The notes: generated by a model not told the origin, from the letters alone. Positions 1 through 12,152 are shown, counted from the stretch's first letter. The stretch: DNA of 64,000 nt from Lophius americanus (GCA_037951165.1 JBBDHG010000412.1:1-64000); one strand, 5' to 3'. Program-made: numbers and translations.

Positions 1-1360
1 GTTGCCCCTTTTCTTTTTCAAAAGCACTTTCCTGTACCGGCCCCGACTCTGGACGTAAAGAGGTCATCCGCTGGGCCGACCCCTGAAAGATGACGAAGCG
101 AAGAAAACAAGATGGCAGATCTCTTTCAGGATATTAAGAACAAAAACCAAAGCAGTGCATTCACATATTCCCTTCGTACCGGTACACACTCCATCAATAT
201 AGTAGTCACGAGCAATAAATACAACAATACATGCAAACAGCGGATGCAGAAGAGCAACGAGCAACGAAAACAGGCAATAGTTTAAAGTGCAACTGGGGTG
301 AAGGTGCCAAAGGGATTTGTGTGAAGTGGAAAAGTGCAGATGAGTTTTCTTTGGCTGGGAGGCTGGAGGATGTTGAGGGAGATCAAACGGAAAGGAGTTT
401 TCGGCATCAGAATCAGAAAGCGAGTCACCCTATGATGGAATGTGAGCTGGAATCTTGGCGCAAAGCATTCCGTCACAGACATCCGAGCCGGCTATGGAAA
501 ATGGAAACGCGCAGTGGATATAGAATAAAAAGTGAGAGTTCAAAGGTCATGGCCAGTACATAGTTCCTAGTGCAGTGATGAAGAAGGCGGCGGAGGGCAG
601 ATCTCGAGAATTGTTCGACCTTTCGGGGCTTTGCTGCGATTCACGCAAAGTCATCCGATCCCTCCGGTTTCCGATCCGCCTTGCAATTTGAACTTTGAAC
701 AATCTTCAGTTTCTAACAACTTCTTAGGGATGTTTTTATCAAATGTTTTGACCCACTAAGTTTATTACCTGTGGAAAACTGTCTTTGTAGCTAGCGGTTA
801 GCATCTGGGACCTCCAGGAAGTCGTCCACGTCCGTGGAATGTTGTCGCGTCACAACTCGATTAACTCAAAAAACATTTCATGGGTTGTTCCCCCAATTTA
901 TACTCCGACGATCTTAGTGTGAGGAAGAACTGGATATGTCACACTGATTGTGTGACGAAGATTGCTCGCTCGACGATGTCCGGTACTGCAGGCGGGTTCC
1001 CACACGGGTCAAACGGGGCCCTGACATTCTGAGGAGTTAATGAAAACCACCGGCACCAGAGTGTAGGATGTGTCGACGCCTACAGGAGGTGATAAACCTG
1101 GAGACGCTTGGGAAAATTGTGGGTTGGCTTTTATGAGTATGCAGCGGCCCCTGGGAAGTGTTTTAATTTGGTTTGTATGCTGAAGTAAGGTGTGGGTGGT
1201 CTCCACCGCGGCCGCAAGCTGCTCCTGAAAACAATTAGCATATGTGCTTGTCTGTCATTTGCCAAATCTTCTCCTTCAATCCTTCCATCCCTCTTGGAAC
1301 CGTTTCTGCACTTAGGGAATCTGTCATTTACCTCATTAGCATACACAAACAGGAACACAT
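1..1360. other. unassigned non-coding DNA
   Basis: No gene or clear repeat is recognised. A 110-codon plus-strand frame at 231-563 has no recognisable domain and is probably chance. Around 914-940 a short stretch reads TGAGGAAGAACTGGAT, like the core of family A described below, but too little follows it to call a copy. Confidence 0.4.
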
Positions 1361-1363
1361 ATT

Positions 1364-1367
<4 letters not shown>

Positions 1368-1417
<50 letters not shown>

Positions 1418-1432
1418 CAGAGAGAGAGAGAG
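1368..1432. repeat. compound TA/GA microsatellite
   Basis: About seven TA units run directly into about 15 GA units, then an interrupted GA block after GGGAC. The open frames across it are low-complexity artefacts. Confidence 0.95.
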
Positions 1433-1564
1433 ATGTGGACTTGGCAGCAAGTCGGGTTCAAAGATAGAATTCATTAAAGCTGATTTCGTGGCAGTGGCTT
1501 TAATGAATGCTCTATTTTACAGTGCAGACTGGTAAATGCTCCTTTTAGTCCTCATTCTGTATTT

Positions 1565-1672
1565 AAATGTTGGTTTAGCCCGTTTATAATTGGACCCAGT
1601 GGCAGCGTTTATATTCTTTTTTAAAGTTTAAGGGCTCAAGGATAGAGCCTTGGGGGACACCGCAGGTCAAAA
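1565..1672 (-). pseudogene. L2/Rex1-like LINE reverse-transcriptase fragment
   Basis: On the minus strand 1628-1672 reads LTCGVPQGSIL, the conserved non-LTR reverse-transcriptase block (GVPQGSILGPLLF in the family). Further along the minus strand, towards 1585, LPLGPII follows, which resembles the LPLGxII segment after that block in Rex1/L2-like elements. The frame breaks between them and no stop-free domain survives, so this is a short decayed piece. What is seen is the two blocks; the clade is inferred. Confidence 0.6.
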
Positions 1673-1697
1673 GCTAACCACTGCGCCACCGTGCCGC
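1671..1697 (-). repeat. teleost interspersed-repeat fragment (GGCGGCACGGTGGCGCAGTGG motif)
   Basis: The minus strand reads GGCGGCACGGTGGCGCAGTG followed by GTTAGC, a phrase recalled as the start of a very common fish interspersed repeat. Only about 27 bp are present, directly beside the LINE fragment. Confidence 0.45.
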
Positions 1698-1699
1698 CC

Positions 1700-2340
1700 C
1701 AAAGTCCAATTTGATGAGTATTATTTTGCTTTTTTTGACATATTAAAGCATGTGAGGACTCACTAAACAGAATTACCTAAAAAAAAAAAAACTTTATTAG
1801 AATTTTTTTTTTCATTTTACACAAACAACTTTCCACTTTGCGTATTTTTATTTTTTTATTTTTTTTAATTTATTTTTGCCACTGATAAAAATCAAATAAG
1901 CGAAAGTGAAAATGCATTTTCAGTCTGGAATGCAAATTTTTAAATGGAAACGTAAATGATCCAATAATTGAAAAGAAAGAGCAAAAAATTTAATAATTAA
2001 AAGAAAATTTACAAAAAAATTAATTTGATAAATAAATTTAATGAAAGAAAATAAAATAAATAAATGAGTTAAATACGGACATAAGTTTAATTATTATTAA
2101 GTCTAGTATATAAAGTCTTATATAGGTTGAATAGTAACTTTACCAAAAGTTGACTTTTTTCCATAAAATACAAAATTAGTATAAAAAGTAAGTTATCTCT
2201 TTTTTACCGAATAAAAACATGTTTGACCAAACAATCAGTCATTTTATGCTAAATTTAGAGGGTCTCAGATATTAAATCAATAAATGTCCCCGAATGAAAA
2301 AAAAAAGTCTTTTTTTTTTTTTTTCCTGATGAAAACATTA
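1700..2340. other. AT-rich low-complexity stretch
   Basis: Long A and T runs and degenerate AAT-type sequence, with no motif or frame worth reporting. The frame starting at 2284 begins inside poly-A/poly-T and is not credible. Confidence 0.6.
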
Positions 2341-3550
2341 AAGTGTTTAAAAGGACTTAAGAAATCTCGGAGCGAGTCCAAGTGTGGACAAGAAGTGATT
2401 CATGCACAGCACAGAATCCTGGAGGTCCCTCAGCATGCAAGACCACCTCCAGTGCCGTTCCCGGAAAGCCCACCCCAGCCAGGAAAGAGCGACATCAAAG
2501 CCTTGAGCGGGCCGTTTAAAGCGACCGGCACTGAGGAGAAGGAAGCCATAAAAGTAGCAGCTTGTAGCGTAACCGGGTCAACCGTAATGTTTTGGAGAAA
2601 AAACCCGGAGTACAGGAGCGGTGATTTGGCTAAAAGTGCCAACATACCCCGCTTTAAGACTTTCGGCGGTTGAGGTTATTCGCCCCCTGATGGCGGGAAC
2701 CCCCTGAATGGTCGCCACCTCGTTTTATATGACTTTCAAAAGGGGCGATCTATGAATAAACTTCTTCTCACGTGTAGAAGTCTGGCTCAGGCAGGTTCAA
2801 GACGGGGGCAGATCCAGTTTCAAGTGGTGCCAACAAGCTCCTTCTGTCCTCCTCTCCCCTTCCAGGTTTTGTTTGTGTCACGGGCGGACCCCTCCCAGCG
2901 AGGTTTGCTGACCCCCGCGGTCCTGACCTGTCCTTGCTTCTGTTCTACAGGAAGTGTCATCCAGGCTTTTGTTATTATTCCAGCTGGGCAGGAGATACCT
3001 GTGCCACGGAGTCCGGGCGGCACAGTTTGGCGTTCGCGTAAGAATCCCAGCCGGTTGCCAAGTCCTCTTTTCTATCCCTGCTTAAACATAACAAACAAGG
3101 GGAAGTCATTTCCACTCGGGCTCACTCTCAGAGGGTCCGCGGTAAAAAGGCGGCCGGGTGACCCCCGGCGCGGGTGTTATCCGCTGGCATCTCTGTGTAG
3201 AGGGAGGGCGGATCCAGCGAGGTGTCAAAAATGAGGTAAGAAGTTGCTCGCCAGGGAGTTGGAGGGTCAAACAGGGTTGGACTTGTTTTTCCAAAAGCAC
3301 TCCATCAGACCCCGGTTTGAGGGTCTTGACACGGAGCCGCTTCCTGTATCCTAGCGCCGAGCGCATGATCTGCTCCGGCAAAGACTGACCAGTCAGCAAC
3401 GGCTCTTCATCCCTCCTCAGAACAATATTCCATCAGACGGCGACGGCAAACCCTCCCCCTCCCCCTGAACGCATTTAGAGAAAGTCGTCCATGTAGAAAT
3501 TTGTTTTCGCAGCAATAAGTCACGATGACAGGCCCGCTAGCCAAAAACAC

Positions 3551-3874
3551 CTCCCGTAGCCTCGGCTGAAATCATATACTCTAATGATGTAGCACCCACA
3601 TCAACGCCGTTTGGCGGCCACGGCCGGCTTTTCTGCGGGTTCTCCTCATTCACCTCTATTACTCCTTGAAATTCCACCCACACACCGCTTACGCTCAACG
3701 ATTCCTCAACCGCACACTCCCACCAGCTTTCCTTTACATCCCGACGTCCAGACATCACAGACGGGCCGTGATGTAACGTAGCATGTTTTATTAAATGATT
3801 GAAGACGGACTGGGCCCCATATTTATAACCCGCTTTCACGCCCGGGTTCTTATTTTCCATCAACACGTGTCCAC
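3551..3874 (-). CDS. possible orphan exon or decayed ORF, unknown product
   Basis: On the minus strand the frame is open for about 120 codons (3899 down to the stop at 3537). A pyrimidine-rich acceptor (TTTCCTCCAG) ends at 3875 and a GAG/GTG donor-like site lies at 3550, giving a 324-nt exon that is a whole number of codons. The peptide is not low complexity. It contains HHGPSVMSGRRD, WWECAVEESLSVSGVW and IEVNEENPQKSRPWPP, with tryptophans and mixed charges. I do not recognise a family. Alternatives are a fragment of an uncharacterised mobile-element ORF or chance. No neighbouring exon was found. Confidence 0.2.
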
Positions 3875-5405
3875 CTGGAGGAAATGAAGTACTTTTTCAG
3901 TCGGGGGTGATGTCATCACTCTCATCGCTCCGGGCGTTCATGAGGAATGGCTTTTATATGAAGGTACAAAAGTCTCTGTTTGAACTTGAAGGCGCATTTT
4001 TGTAGAATTTAGTGACGTTCCAGACCGCCACCCCAGCTCCTCCCTCCCCATCAGAGGGTCCCATGATGTCATCGTCTACCACCGCATAGAGTATCCCCTC
4101 AAGCTCCCTCAGAAAGATCTACTTAGAGATTATATTCAGTAATGGACTCCCTAAAATCTAAAGGTCAATGCTTACATCTAATATTAGGGATATTATTGTT
4201 CGCTCCACTGGTTTGGACAGTCGCGGGTCAGTCCGTCGTTCCACCCGGGGGAGGAGGTGGAAGAACTCGACTTTGACAAATGGAGGATCGAAAGTCACAG
4301 GGAGGTAACAGGAAACCGGACTGATAAAACCATTAAGAGGTACTGATGGGTCCTGATGGAATTGGATGGCGTCACAGTAGTGGGACGCTCGCGGCCCCCC
4401 GGAGAAAGGGATACAGTCCGGGAAGAACTGGGTTTACAGCCCCAGGATGCGTCCAGATCCGGACAGCGGGCGCCGTAAAGCTCACAGCCGGATTAACGAC
4501 CCCCCCATCCCAATCTAGCAGACCGTCACTCCCAACTTTTCCCAGTCAAACCAGAACCGGTGTCGGGTTGCAGAGGAAGCTGGATCCCCTCGGTTAAATG
4601 ACTCAAGGTAACGTTTCTTGGTTTGACGGTATGGTCTCACTTTCTGTTGCTTTTCCGTTTGCGATGGTTCTTGTTGCGATCGCAATTGTTACGACCGTAA
4701 CAAGAACTATCGTCCAAGTGCCAGAATTAGCTTTCCCAGAATTCAAGAGTTCATATATTCATTTTTCAACCCATGAAATATACATTTTTATTTTTATTAA
4801 GGTATTTTCTTAATTCTAATCCCTTTTAACAATTTTGATCCTTTAACTAAAATATCTGGAATTCCATTAAACTTGTCGTGATGACAAATAATGAAGAATT
4901 TCATATAAAAACTTCTTTTATTGATATTATCATGTTGTAAAACTTAATCTATTAAGGTGACTGATTTAATTTCCACAACAATTTCCATTTAGTCTATTTC
5001 CTGTCTTTAATTATATTTTATTGGTCTATTGATGGTATATTTTCATAACATTTCCACATAAAGAGAAATTGTTCTGGGTTACTTCGTGTAAAAACACTGC
5101 AGAAAACCCCAAACATGCTTTTCCCACAAACCTCCACTTCCTCCACTTGACCAAACATTGGATTTACTCCGAGGACAATATGTCGTTATTGTTTCCTCCC
5201 TCCTACCTGGCCGCTCCGGCTTTTTGTCGGTCACGGTGGAGGAGAAGCTGCCCGCTTTAATTAATCACATCATCTAATGCCTTTTTGTTTTTTCTAACGC
5301 AGTAAAGCAAATTGCTTCCCGATTCCTTTTGCTTAATGTGGCGAGTAAAAAGGCCTGGAAGGGTTATTGACAGTGAGAAGGATTATCCGAATCTAAATTG
5401 CCTCA

Positions 5406-5429
5406 TTTTTTTTTTTTTTTTTTTTTTTT
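5406..5429. repeat. T24 homopolymer
   Basis: A run of 24 T lies 66 bp upstream of the 10-bp minisatellite. No poly-A-tailed retroelement could be attached to it. Confidence 0.9.
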
Positions 5430-5494
5430 GCATCATATTCATCCGTGGTTCCGGAGCAGTTGGTCACTCACTTCCCCTCTCTCCACTCTCGCTC

Positions 5495-5632
5495 GACCTG
5501 GAATGACCTGGAATGACCTGGAATGACCTGGAATAACCTGGAAAGACCTGGAAAGACCTGGAAAAACCTGGAAAAACCTGGAAAGACCTGGAAAGACGTG
5601 GAATGACCTGGAATGACCTGGAATAACCTGGT
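5495..5632. repeat. 10-bp minisatellite (GACCTGGAAT)
   Basis: About 14 head-to-tail copies of GACCTGGAAT. Variants are GACCTGGAAA and AACCTGGAAT/A, grouped in the middle of the array. Frames on both strands read through because the unit has no stop, and the FQVIPGHSRS-type peptide on the minus strand is an artefact of this. Confidence 0.95.
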
Positions 5633-5639
5633 TCCTGAC

Positions 5640-7355
5640 AGGTTCCTGCAATTTTTTTTCCCCCTCCATCCTTCTTTTCCTGGTCTCCTATAATTGGCCC
5701 ACAGAGAGAAAGGAGCTTTTTTTTTTGTTGTTTTTTTTTTAAAAGTAAGTGCTCTACTAATTGTGTCGCCTAGTTGTTTTTTTGCCACGAAGGTGAAAAA
5801 GGGGGTATTTAGCGAAATGGAAAACAGCTGCTCCACTTATCTCCCTCATTTATTTGGACTGTCGCTGCTGAGTCAGACCTGCTTCTGTTCCTCTCTGTTT
5901 GTGTACCTTTGGTCCGTTTCGCTGATGGTGGTGGGCGGCGTGAAAACAAAAAGTGCCAGGGAGCGAGCGAGCGCACAATTAAGCCATTGTTGGCGTAATA
6001 GCTGGCGAAGCAAGATAGAAGAAGATCAGAAGAGTCCACCATGCACCCAATCTAGACTGGGTCCCTGCTGCCAGATGGACCTCTCTGGGAAAAACCTCCG
6101 ACAGGGAAGGGACCCGGGAGGTTTCTTATGAGGCGCTTGAATCATCTCGTTGGGTGGTTCGGTTACCCAAGGACCCGCGACTGAGATGCTGTGGAACAAG
6201 AACACAGAAGGAAGACTTTGTTGAGGTTGAGACTCTTCAGAAACAAGAATTCTGAATCTGGATGGGTCAAAAATGTCAAAGGGGCGGATCAGGGGGGCTA
6301 AGAACCCAGTTTCGGTAAACAGATTTCATACAGTGGCTCAAAAGTCCAGACCTGAAGATCACGACAGCGCAACATAATCTGGAAGGAGGGAGTGGCGGAC
6401 CAGGGTCGATTCGATCCGTTGGGGTTTTAGGGAACAAATACCGCCAGCGGTACTGTTAGCCAGCAGGCTACCGGCGGTAACTATGGATGGAAACAGGTGA
6501 TCCGCTGTGGCGACACCGAAAGGGAACAGCCGAAAGAGGAGAGAGAAGACGATGTTTAAGTTTGTAATGGTGAAGACTCCAGTTTCTCCATGTTACTCTA
6601 AAAAAAAGAAAGAAAATAAAGTACGAGTAGGAGGTTTGAATCCAAAAAGAAATCTCTTAGCCCTGTGAGGTTAAAGAGGTACGAGTTTGATTTTGGATAA
6701 GAACTCGATTCTTTCCCGTGTGAACATTTGATGTCCTATCCAACAACAAAAACATCCAGAACTCTTTTCTCTCTGATGTGATTCATTAATCCCCGAGAGG
6801 AGCTGTCGCCCGCGGCAACGAAGCGAGTCAAGCGGACGCCCCTCGTCCCCTGATGACTCCTGGAGGGGACGGTTGATACCAGGGTTTACGAAAATGACAT
6901 TAACCTTCTCACAACTTCTCCTTTTCTGGACTCCGGCATCAACCTCCTCATCCGGAGTCATTGTTCACATACATGTCTGCGTGGCGTTTATTTACAGTCC
7001 GGATGAGCGACTCTGTTTACTCATCCAAATTGGTGTATTTGTTCAAGTTTCTATTACATCTCCGGTGACCCCCGCCATCGCCCGCGAGGGTCAGAGGGAG
7101 TTCCTCCGCCAAAGGGGTTTGTTTAGATCTGGACCCATACGCAGACTCAGAGACACGGGAGAGTTTATTGTCCTTCGCGTCATAGGAAGTTCAGGGGAGG
7201 GGGGGGTAGATGACCGGGTGGCGGGGGGGCCGTGTCCGGTTCTTGCTGCAAAGACAGAAGTCCTGAAGAAAAGGGGGTCTTTGATTGGCTTTCAAAAGGC
7301 GCTACGACGTACGGAATAAGAACATATTGAAAATTAGGAATCGCTAGGATTCCCC
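5640..7355. other. unassigned non-coding DNA
   Basis: No gene or repeat family recognised. The 145- and 148-codon plus-strand frames at 5694 and 6873 show no domain and no convincing splice structure. Confidence 0.35.
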
Positions 7356-7360
7356 CCATG

Positions 7361-7934
7361 AACACTGATAAGCCATAACATTACAACCACCGACAGGCGA
7401 TGTCAGAATAACATTGGTTATCTCGGCGGGTTTGGACATATGAGGCGCGACGAGACCCTTTTGTCTGAAGCAGGAATAAATGCACTGTTCAACATTTGTG
7501 TAATTTGTAGTTATTTTTTTTATTTTTTGGACCTGAAGCCATTTTCAAGTTAGTTTTTCTCAATTTTAACGCTTTTTTTTTTACGTTAAATCTGGAACCA
7601 ACACGTGGGTTTTCGATAATGACAGTCAAATTTAGTTACTGTAAAAGTCAAATACAGTTATAGAATCGTAAATCTAAGTTAGGGTGGTCAATTGTGGGGA
7701 TGGCTACCGGACTGGATCAGAGCTTCTTCAGGACTGCAGGTCTTGTAGGATGTTTCAGTTCTGTGTAAAGTGGTACCAACGCGGTCCAAAGAAGGACGAC
7801 CGGTGAACCGGCAAAAAGGGTCACGAACACCCAGAACCAATTAATGCGTGTTCTGACAGAAATGTGTCAGAACTCAAAATTTACCATGGAGTTGTTTCGC
7901 CTCAATATTACACAGGTGGTCTTATTGTTGCCCC
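7361..7934 (+). mobile_element. internally deleted Tc1-like transposon (family 1), plus strand
   Basis: A degenerate inverted end reads ACTGATAAGCCATAACATTA with CAACCACC after it, followed by a leader with GAAGCAGGAATAA (about 7470). After an inserted or divergent AT-rich stretch (7500-7685), 7690-7830 carries the transposase N-terminal region: ATGGCTACCGGACTGGATCA, AGTGGTACCAACGCGGTCCA and GTGAACCGGC match the helix-turn-helix part of fish Tc1-like elements as recalled. After TGTCAGAAC (7865-7873) the sequence jumps to CAATATTACACAGGTGGTC and a right-end remnant ending about 7934. The catalytic DDE region is absent and stops interrupt the frame, so it is non-autonomous and dead. Confidence 0.6.
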
Positions 7935-7939
7935 CTTGT

Positions 7940-8700
7940 CAACCCCAACCCCTGTACCTGCTAGCTACCTACTTGCTAGCGCCGACCCAAACGATTTCAT
8001 ATCAACGGAGACAAATAATGTACTGGATTTTGGTGCTGGTCCGGCTGATTGCTGACTCACAATATTTCCCGTTCATAAATGGCTTCCTGCTCCTGTCAAT
8101 CATCATCAGTCTCGTGCCCCCCCCCCCCTTCCTCTTTAGCATATACGTGCTGCCGGAACTCAACAGAACATCTGAGTGGAACATTAAAAGGTTAATGCTT
8201 TGACGGATTGCTGCAACTGAATAATTTGAGGAGTTTAGAGTCGGCCGAGGCTAAAAGAGTGAAGCGTAACGAGTGTTTGGGGACCGGAGCGGGGGGCTGG
8301 GCCGCAAATGGAGACAAAAAGGGAGCTAGCACAGGAAATCTTGGGGTTTTTTTCGTTACCGACTAGCTGTGACATCTTCGTGGCGTCCGGCCGCATGTGT
8401 TTTGGTAGTTTGTATTCTCTGAACAACATTGTGGGCTGATTCTCATGCAGCCGGCGGGACCGGATCAGGACAAGGACATCCACTAAAGGTGTGAATAATG
8501 AAGAGACAGACTGCTAAATAACCACAACTATAAATCACTGCAAAGCAAATAAATGCATCAGCAGAGCCGACCGCTCTCTTGGAAGTCCGGGGGTTTTTTT
8601 TCAGCAAAAAACATGGTGGCGACGCCGTTACACTGCTGAGCGGGCAGATTTACGGCGGAATATAATCGAAAAAATCTCTAAATAAGGGGGAATTATGGTT
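7940..8700. other. unassigned non-coding DNA
   Basis: No gene recognised. A C12 run lies at 8117-8128. The 119-codon plus-strand frame at 7844-8203 begins inside the Tc1-like remnant and is not a gene. Confidence 0.35.
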
Positions 8701-8704
8701 AGAA

Positions 8705-8858
8705 TCCTGTTTTGAAGCCAAAACAGCTCCGACCCGTCCAGGTGTGGACTCTAACAGACCTGTGAAGGTGTGCTGGGGTCTCTGGTACCAAGATTAGCCA
8801 AAACTTTATAACCACAGAAGATTTTGGAAGTTGTGAAGTGGTGGATGGTAGCGGACTA
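8705..8858 (-). mobile_element. Tc1-like transposon 3' fragment (family 1), minus strand
   Basis: In the plus-strand reading, GAAGCCAAAACAGCTC, GACCCGTCCAGGTGTGGACT and GACCTGTGAAGGTGTGCTGG correspond to the antisense of the transposase C-terminus and 3' flank of the same Tc1-like family, as recalled. The inverted end itself is eroded. Orientation is opposite to the copy at 7361-7934, so these are two insertions. Confidence 0.6.
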
Positions 8859-8974
8859 CATTTACTCAAGTCCAGTATTGAAATACAAACTTGAGGTATT
8901 TGTACACCTATGCTGTTGTCCCCGACAGCGAGGTTATACCCCCGAAAAGCCCCCCAAACCCCTTCTGTCATACC

Positions 8975-9205
8975 TTCAGTCCCCCTGATTGAACCCTTCA
9001 AATTAATTGTGAAGTTATTTCTATAGTATTTTTTGTAGATAAAATGCTTAAAGTGAGTAAATATTAACTATGAGATGAAGATATGGCCAAAAACTTTTGA
9101 AGATAAAGCTCCCCCTAGTGTTGTAAATTTACAACAAACTGTTACCAAAGTCACTCCACTTCTTCCTCTCACTGAGGTCTATGCGGTTGTAAAAATGTAT
9201 TGTGT
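8975..9205 (-). repeat. family A interspersed repeat, minus strand
   Basis: Contains CCCCCTGATTGAACCCTTCA, AAATTAATTGTGA, GATATGGCCAAAAACTTTTG, AAGCTCCCCCTAGTG and CCACTTCTTCCTCTCACTGA in the order shared by all minus-oriented family A copies. No reading frame. The partner copies are at 14738, 19495, 22838, 28555, 32262, 46825, 50500 and 54239. Confidence 0.7.
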
Positions 9206-9336
9206 ATTTAACCGCTAGCCTGAGAAATCAACCAAATGCGAGTTATTGAGCTAAGTGCTTAATAACTTGGTTCTATAAAACTCTAGAGTTCCACTGAGAG
9301 GAGGGAAAAATTAGCCGTCACAGAGTTTGACGTGAG

Positions 9337-9352
9337 CCCCCCCCCCCCCCCC
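9337..9352. repeat. C16 homopolymer
   Basis: An uninterrupted run of 16 C, one of about a dozen G/C homopolymers of 11 or more in the window. Confidence 0.95.
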
Positions 9353-9354
9353 GG

Positions 9355-11000
9355 CTGACACCCTCGACTTTCCCTCAGGCCTCAGAAGACGAAGGTTTTA
9401 CAGGCAGTGTGTTTTAAAGTGGCTTAAACAAATCGAGATTGGACGCCGGGCAGTTGGGACTCCTCAGGCTAATTTAGATGCTAATTGCTATCCTGAGGTC
9501 GCCCCGCTGTGGTTCTCCACGTTCTACCAATGTCATTCGCAGAGGGAAAAAACACAGAATTCCCTGCAGCCTGATGTTCATTAATAGTTGACCAATAGTA
9601 AATTAATATTTACCCAGAGGCTCATTTTCTCATTAGGGCTCCAATTTAAATCCTATTTTTGGTCCATTAATCAGTTCAAACGTTGTCCGAGGGTACATGA
9701 ATCCACCAACACTCAATAATAACCACCTTGAACCGACGTTTCTCCAACCAAAGAACCTGCTGTGGCCAAATGTTATAGCTGAATTTACAGTAGATTCATT
9801 TTTTTATCAAACAACGGTTGTGGGTTTAAAAACTCGGTTACAGAGAGAAAGTTAGAAAGTCAGGAATGAAAGCTTTCATTAACCACACCAGGCATTTATT
9901 CACGATATTCATGGTTTTAGAACAAATGTTAAAAATCCTGACAAACACATGGAAGCAGCTTTTTATGGTTCTGGACTTTTATGGTGATTTTATTTTTCTT
10001 CTTACCAAACAGAAGGGAAAGACAAAAAAAAAATCCATCCTTGCTTTTAAGCTCTTCAGGACTCCTTGCAAACTGCTAAGCTAACAAGCTAACCGCTTAA
10101 GCTGAACAAATTAAATTCACATGGACAATGCCTAAATATGTATGTATATATATATATGTGTTTATTTTCTAGTTATATTTGAAAATAGTTCACAATAAAT
10201 CAACGAATCGCTCTCGCCTTTATCGCCGGTAAGTCAGACGCAAAGCGCCTCGCAATCGTAGATAATTAAACAGGAAATGTGGAAAAGTTTTCCTGTTCCA
10301 AGAGGATGTCAATATTGTTTATCTGGTTGTTAATTGGTTGAAATACATTTATCTGATCCAATAGATCCCGCCTCCGGAGGTGAATAAGCTAATTCTATCC
10401 TCCGTCCCTCCACCGCTACTTCACACAGACTGCCTTTCCCCGCCTTGCATTTCAGGTTGTCGTTGTCAAAGTCAGTTCAATAATATATTTTGTTTGTTTT
10501 ACACATAAGATCTTAAAATGATGAGATTTAGTTAAAGGTTTATACCAACCAATTTACTTTTTAACATTTTGAACCTCTGAGATACCGAGTAGCACCACCC
10601 TCCTCTGCTCCGCCCCTCGCTGCATCCCACTGCCCTTGACCAGAAGCAGCCGCGGCAAACTTTACCTGACAACCCAGCAACATTTCACAGACTCCTCGTC
10701 CTCGGAAGGTTTTATTCCCCGGAAGGACAACGGGAGTTTTATTTAGCATATTCCCAGCGTATGTGCAGCCCGTGTCCTGAGACAGGGGGCGCTGTGTGCG
10801 ACCACGCGTGACACATTTACGGTCGGCGGATGGCGCCCGCGTGATGGATAAAGGCACGATATTAATTGCGGCGCCTGGTATCTCGCACGCCGTTTTCATT
10901 AGAGCGGCGGCGGAAAAGGGGTGAAAATGCAAAGCCGGGGCGTCTCTTAGCGAGTGACAACCTCAATCTATCACTGCCTCCTTCATCCCGCGTCAGAGCG
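9355..11000. other. unassigned non-coding DNA with possible regulatory blocks
   Basis: No coding exon seen. 9460-9680 (GCTAATTTAG, GCTAATTGC, CATTAATAGTTGACC, AAATTAATATTTACC) and 10690-10915 (GATATTAATTGCGGCGCC, CATTAGAGCGGC) look like non-repetitive DNA with homeodomain-type TAAT cores, the kind of texture seen in conserved non-coding elements. Conservation cannot be tested here. A short TA microsatellite sits at 10136-10159. Confidence 0.3.
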
Positions 11001-11007
11001 ACGATGA

Positions 11008-11031
11008 AGAGAGAGAGAGAGAGAGAGAGAG
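11008..11031. repeat. GA microsatellite
   Basis: Twelve GA units in otherwise mixed DNA. Confidence 0.95.
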
Positions 11032-11299
11032 GAAGGTTTTCCAGCTGATTACGGGGCAGGCGAGGGGTATCTTTCCATAACAAGCGTTTTTCTCCCGTCA
11101 GATTCTCACGGAGCTGATAGCTTCTTTTTTTTTTCTTCTTTTTTTTTAAGGGCTTCATTTTAAAATGGAATTGTCCCGGAGATTGACGTGAGGCGAGAGG
11201 AGAAGAGCGCAAAGGGGAAGACGGCGAGAGAAGAACAGAAGGTGGAGGAAGGGCTGGCGGCAAACAGGAAGTGAACAAACAGAGAAGAAGAATTCATTA

Positions 11300-12140
11300 C
11301 TAAATGTAGGATATAGGAAAAAAAAAATAGAACAATTTTTTTCACTGGTATCAATTAAATGAAGCCTAAAATTTAGGTTGGAAATACTTTATTTTGAAAG
11401 TGAGTTGAAGAATTTCCTCAAAAATGGAATTTTACTTGGTTAGAATTTTTTTCTGAAAAAAAAAAAAAAAAAAAAATTAAATTGTTAATCAACTTAAAGA
11501 AATTATTCCAGCTTAGTAAATTATATTAAATTGAATATTTTTGGAGACCTATTATCTAAAGTTGAACCTTCACCAAGTAATTAAATTGAAGTAACCCTAA
11601 TTAATTACATTTGACTTTATCTAAGTATCTAATAATAATAACAATAATAATAATACATTTAATTTATAATGCACTTTACATTTGGATCAAATCTCAAAGT
11701 TTTTACTCTATAAAAACAATAAATGCAATATTCATGTCTTGTTGACACTCATTAATTTCATTAAATTAGTAATATCACCCTATGAAATAAGTCAATTTAA
11801 CAGGGTACACTCAAAAATATACAAAATTAAAAAAAATCCAAAAATATTTAAGCCTAATTTGTATTTTTAATTGCATGTAAAAAAAAGATTACATCATTTT
11901 AACATAAACTTAAAGTCATACATAGTTGTAAGTAAAACAGGATTGAACACAAGTAATACTTATATGTGTGTGTAATAATTCTTATAAAACCAATTATAAT
12001 ACATTTATCCTTCAAAACAATGTAACCCCCTAAATTATAAGTAAACAAAATCTCTTGAATTTGAACCAGGTTGATTTATAGTGAAGCGTTTTTAAAGCTT
12101 TCACGTGTTTTTCGACTGATTGAATTGAAGTGTTTTCACA
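11300..12140. other. AT-rich stretch with A22 run
   Basis: Mostly A/T with an A22 run at 11456-11477. Apart from the L2-like tail listed next, nothing is recognised. Confidence 0.5.
11629..11705 (-). mobile_element. L2-like LINE 3' tail, minus strand
   Basis: The minus strand reads CTTTGAGATTTGATCCAAAT, then GTAAAGTGCATTATAAATTA and AATGTATTATTATTATTG. This is nearly the same as the 3' ends at 19810-19895 and 41260-41310, which are attached to LINE coding sequence. Only the 3' UTR end and the ATT tail remain, typical of a 5'-truncated insertion. Confidence 0.75.
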
Positions 12141-12152
12141 ATTAAGGGATTT

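Larger units (their letters stand above)
2340..5490. other. unassigned non-coding DNA
   Basis: Mixed-composition DNA with no recognised gene. It contains an open minus-strand frame at 3551-3874, listed separately, and an imperfect inverted repeat at 4667-4707 whose outer arms are GTTCTTGTT and AACAAGAAC. The 160-codon frame at 2752-3234 shows no domain, signal peptide or recognisable family and is treated as chance. Confidence 0.35.

Noticed and set aside
2752..3234. 160-codon plus-strand gene
   Set aside because: No domain, signal peptide or splice context, and minus-strand frames overlap it.
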